64,000 nt of DNA from Pleomorphomonas sp. (GTDB lineage Bacteria > Pseudomonadota > Alphaproteobacteria > Rhizobiales > Pleomorphomonadaceae), in contig JARKNW010000011.1 in NCBI GenBank assembly GCA_029976075.1, positions 91,681 through 155,680 on the forward strand, read 5' to 3'. Below the pieces are notes generated by a model. That model saw only the letters and a list, made by a program, of their open reading frames with translations. It did not search any database and was not told the DNA's origin. A program made the position numbers and the translations under genes. Of this stretch, positions 61,021-64,000 are shown one piece after another (within the stretch, counting starts at the first letter, position 1; every line of letters begins with the position of its first letter).

Positions 61021-62382
61021 TCACACAGCCACCGAGTGCCGTCCGCCCGTACCGAGATACGCGTCGAAAGCGGAGGCTACGAGGCGTGCCAATTCTGCTC
61101 CATGCTGGACGATAGAGACTTTCCCATCGTCCAGGATCACCCATCCGGCGCTGACCAGCGGTTTCAGCTTGTCGAGACCTGCCATGAAGATGGCGTGGTC
61201 GGCGCCATGGCGCGTCGCCGTGGCAGCCAAGTCGACGTCGAAGAAACACAATATCTGTTCGATCACGTCGGCCCGTAGGCGATCTTCCGCTGTCAGTTTG
61301 CGACCGCGCTCGGTGGCTAGCTGTCCGCCGGCGATGCGCTCGCGCCAGTTGCCGGTGTCGGTAACGTTCTGTGCATAGCCGGAGGGGGTGCGGCCGATCG
61401 AGGAGGCGCCGAAGCCGATCAGCGTTTCGGCGCGATCGGTGGTGTAGCCTTGGAAGTTGCGGCGAAGCGTTCGCTTCGACAAGGCCGCGGACATGTCATC
61501 GCTCGGCTTTGCGAAATGATCGATGCCGATCGGAACATAGCCGGCCGTCTCGATGGAGTTGTGGGCGGTCCGTTCGAGCTCGAGCCGCTGTTCGCTCCCC
61601 GGAAGCCTGGAGGCGTCGATCAGCTTCTGATTGGCGCGGAACCATGGAACGTGAGCGTAGCCGAACAGAGAGATGCGATCGGGAGAGAGTGCGACGGCTG
61701 TATCGACCGTGCGACGAATGGATGAGACATTCTGTTCCGGCAGGCCGTAGATGAGATCGAAGCTCAGCGAGGAGATGCCGGCTTCCCGCAGTTGCTCGAC
61801 GGCGGCGGTCACCGTTTCCTCTGGTTGGATTCGCCCGATCGCCGCCTGTACTGCGGGATCGAAATCCTGAACGCCGAGACTGGCTCGATTGACGCCGATA
61901 CTGGCGAGGAAGCGTGCTCGCCCCCCGCCGAGATGACGCGGGTCGAGTTCTATGGCGTGCTCGGTATCGGGGCTTATGTTGAAAAAGCGATGAAAGTCGC
62001 CGACGATCGCCTCGAACGCGGTGGCCGAAAGCAGATTGGGAGTGCCGCCACCCCAGTGAATGTGCGACACCCCGCGGCGGCCGATCCGTGCCGCCACCAT
62101 CGCAATCTCGGATCTCAGGACATCGACATAGGCCTCGATCGGCGCATAGCGCCGGCTCGCCTTGGTGGTGCAGCCGCGATAGTGGCAGATCGAATGGCAG
62201 AAGGGGATGTGGACGTAGAGCGAGATCGGGCCGTCGCCGGCCGCCGTCGCGTCGAGGAAGCCGGCATAGGCGTCGGCGCCGATCTCGGCGGAGAAATGCG
62301 GCGCCGTCGGATAGGACGTGTAGCGCGGCACGGTGGCGCGGATGAGGTCCTCAAGCGAAACGGCGGTGTCCAACTGGGTCAT
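61021..62382 (-). CDS. hemN: HemN-type coproporphyrinogen III oxidase, radical-SAM motif lacking one Cys
   Basis: The 453-residue protein matches oxygen-independent coproporphyrinogen III oxidase over its length (VPRYTSYPTAPHF, HIHWGGGTPNLL, ELDPRHL, GVNRASLGVQDFDPAVQ, GFGASSIG). It would make protoporphyrinogen for heme without oxygen. The cluster-binding motif should be C-X3-C-X2-C at residues 62, 66 and 69. Here it reads CHSICHYRGC, with Cys62, Cys66, Arg69 and Cys71; the Arg codon is CGC (62176-62178), one transition from TGC. Loss of that ligand should kill the iron-sulfur cluster. Start ATG 62382 gives normal E. coli-like numbering. Confidence 0.9.
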   Translation of the reverse strand: MTQLDTAVSLEDLIRATVPRYTSYPTAPHFSAEIGADAYAGFLDATAAGDGPISLYVHIPFCHSICHYRGCTTKASRRYAPIEAYVDVLRSEIAMVAARIGRRGVSHIHWGGGTPNLLSATAFEAIVGDFHRFFNISPDTEHAIELDPRHLGGGRARFLASIGVNRASLGVQDFDPAVQAAIGRIQPEETVTAAVEQLREAGISSLSFDLIYGLPEQNVSSIRRTVDTAVALSPDRISLFGYAHVPWFRANQKLIDASRLPGSEQRLELERTAHNSIETAGYVPIGIDHFAKPSDDMSAALSKRTLRRNFQGYTTDRAETLIGFGASSIGRTPSGYAQNVTDTGNWRERIAGGQLATERGRKLTAEDRLRADVIEQILCFFDVDLAATATRHGADHAIFMAGLDKLKPLVSAGWVILDDGKVSIVQHGAELARLVASAFDAYLGTGGRHSVAV

Positions 62383-62555
62383 GCGGAATCCCTGGGTGCC
62401 GGCGGTCGACCGAACAATGATCGACGTCGGGCGACAGCGGCGGCGGGCGAATCGGCGGGTCGCCATCCGTCCGGCGCCCGCAATCTGCCCCCCGATCCAT
62501 GCGGAGCGCAACGGTATCGGACGCCTCCCGTAGCGCACATTAAAATTAGTCCATT

Positions 62556-62569
62556 TTGATATAGGCAAA
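62556..62569 (-). promoter_or_regulatory. Weak FixK/FNR-like half site upstream of hemN
   Basis: TTGAT-ATAG-GCAAA keeps the left half of the FixK consensus and three of five bases of the right half. It lies about 175 bases before the hemN start. It may be chance in an AT-rich stretch. Confidence 0.3.
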
Positions 62570-62612
62570 TTGTCTAGAACTGCTGTAAACCGCGTGCATT
62601 CCCGTATCGGCC

Positions 62613-62626
62613 TTGACCTCGATCAA
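62613..62626. promoter_or_regulatory. FixK/FNR box upstream of ccoN
   Basis: TTGAC-CTCG-ATCAA fits the FixK/FNR anaerobox TTGA(T/C)-N4-(A/G)TCAA exactly. It is 150 bases before the ccoN start and could also serve the divergent hemN. It fits control of both genes by the FixK-type protein coded beside them. Confidence 0.85.
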
Positions 62627-62775
62627 GGCCTGTATGCGTAGGCTCCACTAAGTTGTTTCCCGTGCTTCAGGCCCGACGGGCCGGAGCGGGGAGGCGCCCG
62701 GAGCCGGGCGGCGGGTGAGGCGAGGGGCCCTCCCGCGAGGGGCGGGTGGTCTCCAACAGACACGGGGCGACGAAC

Positions 62776-64000
62776 ATGACGGCGTTGAGGGCCAAACCTC
62801 TGATGTCGCCTGAAGAGATCGGTTACACGGTCTTTCTCGGGCTGCTCTTTTTCTATTGCGTTCTGGCCGCCGGCAAGGCGGTCGATCCGGTCTTTGCCTT
62901 TCATGCCATCCTCGGCGCCATCGCGTCGGCGGCCGGCATCTTCCTGATCGTCAGGTCGTTCATCGACCGCGACGGCCGCGTCGAGCCCGCCGAGATCAAT
63001 GGCAAGCCGAACTACAATCTCGGGCCGGTCAAGTTCGCCTCGATCGCCGCCATGTTCTGGGGCATCGCCGGCTTCTCGGTCGGCATCTGGATCGCCCTCG
63101 AGCTGGCCTTCCCGGCGCTGAACCTCGACCTGCCCTGGACCACCTTCGGCCGCATGCGGCCGCTGCACACCTCGGCGGTGATCTTCGCCTTCGGCGGCAA
63201 CGTGCTGCTGGCGACCTCGTTCTACGTCGTGCAGCGGACGAGCCGGGCGCGCATGCCGGGCCTCGTCACGCCGTGGTTCGTCATCCTCGGCTACAACATG
63301 TTCATCGTCATCGCCGGCACCGGCTACCTGCTCGGCGTCGGCCAGAGCAAGGAATACGCCGAGCCCGAGTGGTACGCCGACCTGTGGCTGACCATCGTCT
63401 GGGTGGCCTATCTGCTGATCTTCCTGGCGACGCTGTGGCGGCGCAAGGAGCCGCACATCTACGTGGCCAACTGGTTCTACCTGGCCTTCATCGTCACCAT
63501 CGCCATGTTGCACCTCGTCAACAACGCGGCGGTGCCGGTCAGCTTCTTCGGCTCCAAGTCCTACGTGGTCTGGGCCGGCGTGCAGGACGCCATGGTGCAG
63601 TGGTGGTACGGCCACAACGCGGTGGGCTTCTTCCTCACCGCCGGCTTCCTGGCCATCATGTATTATTTCGTGCCGAAGCGGGCCAACCGGCCGGTCTATT
63701 CCTACCGGCTGTCGATCATCCACTTCTGGGCGCTGATCTTCCTCTACATCTGGGCCGGCCCGCACCACCTCCACTACACCGCGCTGCCCGAATGGGCCTC
63801 GACGCTCGGCATGGTGTTCTCGGTGATGCTGTGGATGCCCTCCTGGGGCGGCATGATCAACGGCCTCATGACGCTCTCCGGCGCCTGGGACAAGCTGCGC
63901 ACCGATCCGGTCCTGCGCATCATGGTGGTGTCGGTCGCCTTCTACGGCATGTCGACCTTCGAAGGCCCGCTGATGTCGATCAAGTCGGTCAACTCGCTAT
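62776..64000 (+). CDS. ccoN: cbb3-type cytochrome c oxidase subunit I (partial, cut by window end)
   Basis: An uninterrupted frame from ATG 62776 runs off the window after 408 codons. It is the catalytic heme-copper subunit of the high-affinity terminal oxidase. Visible are the heme-ligand segment [33 protein letters not shown] with the CuB His and the family Tyr, and [15 protein letters not shown] with the CuB His pair. Many hydrophobic helices are present. Codon use is extremely GC-rich compared with neighbours, consistent with high expression. The remaining fifth of the gene and ccoO, Q and P should follow. Confidence 0.95.
   Translation, partial: MTALRAKPLMSPEEIGYTVFLGLLFFYCVLAAGKAVDPVFAFHAILGAIASAAGIFLIVRSFIDRDGRVEPAEINGKPNYNLGPVKFASIAAMFWGIAGFSVGIWIALELAFPALNLDLPWTTFGRMRPLHTSAVIFAFGGNVLLATSFYVVQRTSRARMPGLVTPWFVILGYNMFIVIAGTGYLLGVGQSKEYAEPEWYADLWLTIVWVAYLLIFLATLWRRKEPHIYVANWFYLAFIVTIAMLHLVNNAAVPVSFFGSKSYVVWAGVQDAMVQWWYGHNAVGFFLTAGFLAIMYYFVPKRANRPVYSYRLSIIHFWALIFLYIWAGPHHLHYTALPEWASTLGMVFSVMLWMPSWGGMINGLMTLSGAWDKLRTDPVLRIMVVSVAFYGMSTFEGPLMSIKSVNSL

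Noticed and set aside
62623..63774. Minus-strand frame of 383 codons over ccoN
   Set aside because: The plus-strand frame is an unmistakable cbb3 oxidase subunit; the reverse frame is a His/Asp/Arg-rich shadow.
1..64000. CRISPR arrays, rRNA genes, insertion sequences
   Set aside because: No regularly spaced repeats, rRNA sequence or transposase genes were seen.

Overview
The window comes from the chromosome of an alphaproteobacterium, most likely of the order Hyphomicrobiales. The signs are GC-rich coding, a FixL/FixJ/FixK oxygen-sensing cluster beside hemN and ccoN, a class I lysyl-tRNA synthetase, a PodJ-like polarity factor and an alphaproteobacterial SOS box (GTTC-N7-GTTC). I cannot name the genus from sequence alone.

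Positions 1-24699 are the late-gene half of a short-tailed (podovirus-like) prophage: terminase, portal, scaffold, capsid and decoration genes, tail-tube and nozzle-like genes, three internal virion/ejection proteins, tail fibre, endolysin, nested spanins, holin-like protein, an SOS-box-linked HMCES/YedK homologue and a membrane-anchored nuclease. Its early genes and integrase must lie left of the window. The late block is broken at about 6960-8936 by AT-rich DNA carrying three closely packed genes on the opposite strand that I cannot assign to a family. This is the best candidate for an undescribed phage cargo or defence cassette. A 41-bp direct repeat of a tRNA-Gly 3' end closes the prophage at 24659-24699 and recurs at 26951-26991. 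Between the two copies lies a collapsed second prophage: an integrase tail lacking its tyrosine, fused pieces of a virion protein, a tail-fibre start, a nuclease piece, plus a lipoprotein gene and a small membrane ORF.

From 27 kb the host chromosome resumes. Positions 28.6-39.6 kb hold a complete autoinducer-2 uptake and catabolism locus: lsrK and lsrR leftward with a cupin gene, and lsrF-A-C-D-B-G-E plus a short-chain dehydrogenase rightward. Its products would import AI-2 (LsrACDB), phosphorylate it (LsrK), respond to the phosphorylated signal (LsrR) and degrade it (LsrG, LsrF). No luxS is visible, so the locus may serve to consume or eavesdrop on other species' signals.

Positions 39.7-57.2 kb are housekeeping genes: pyrD, DUF952, a nuclease-fold exported protein, lysS class I, a TerB-like protein, a TPR-methyltransferase, the ligase-associated helicase and PdeM nuclease pair, a TIGR02186/TSUP exporter pair, a PodJ-like protein, a MerR regulator, mscL and an aminotransferase. 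Positions 57.4-64 kb form a low-oxygen module: FixL kinase, FixJ, a stand-alone receiver, a FixK/FNR-type activator, a HemN-type protein whose radical-SAM motif has Arg where the third cluster Cys should be, a perfect FixK box, and the start of ccoN (cbb3 oxidase), cut by the window end.
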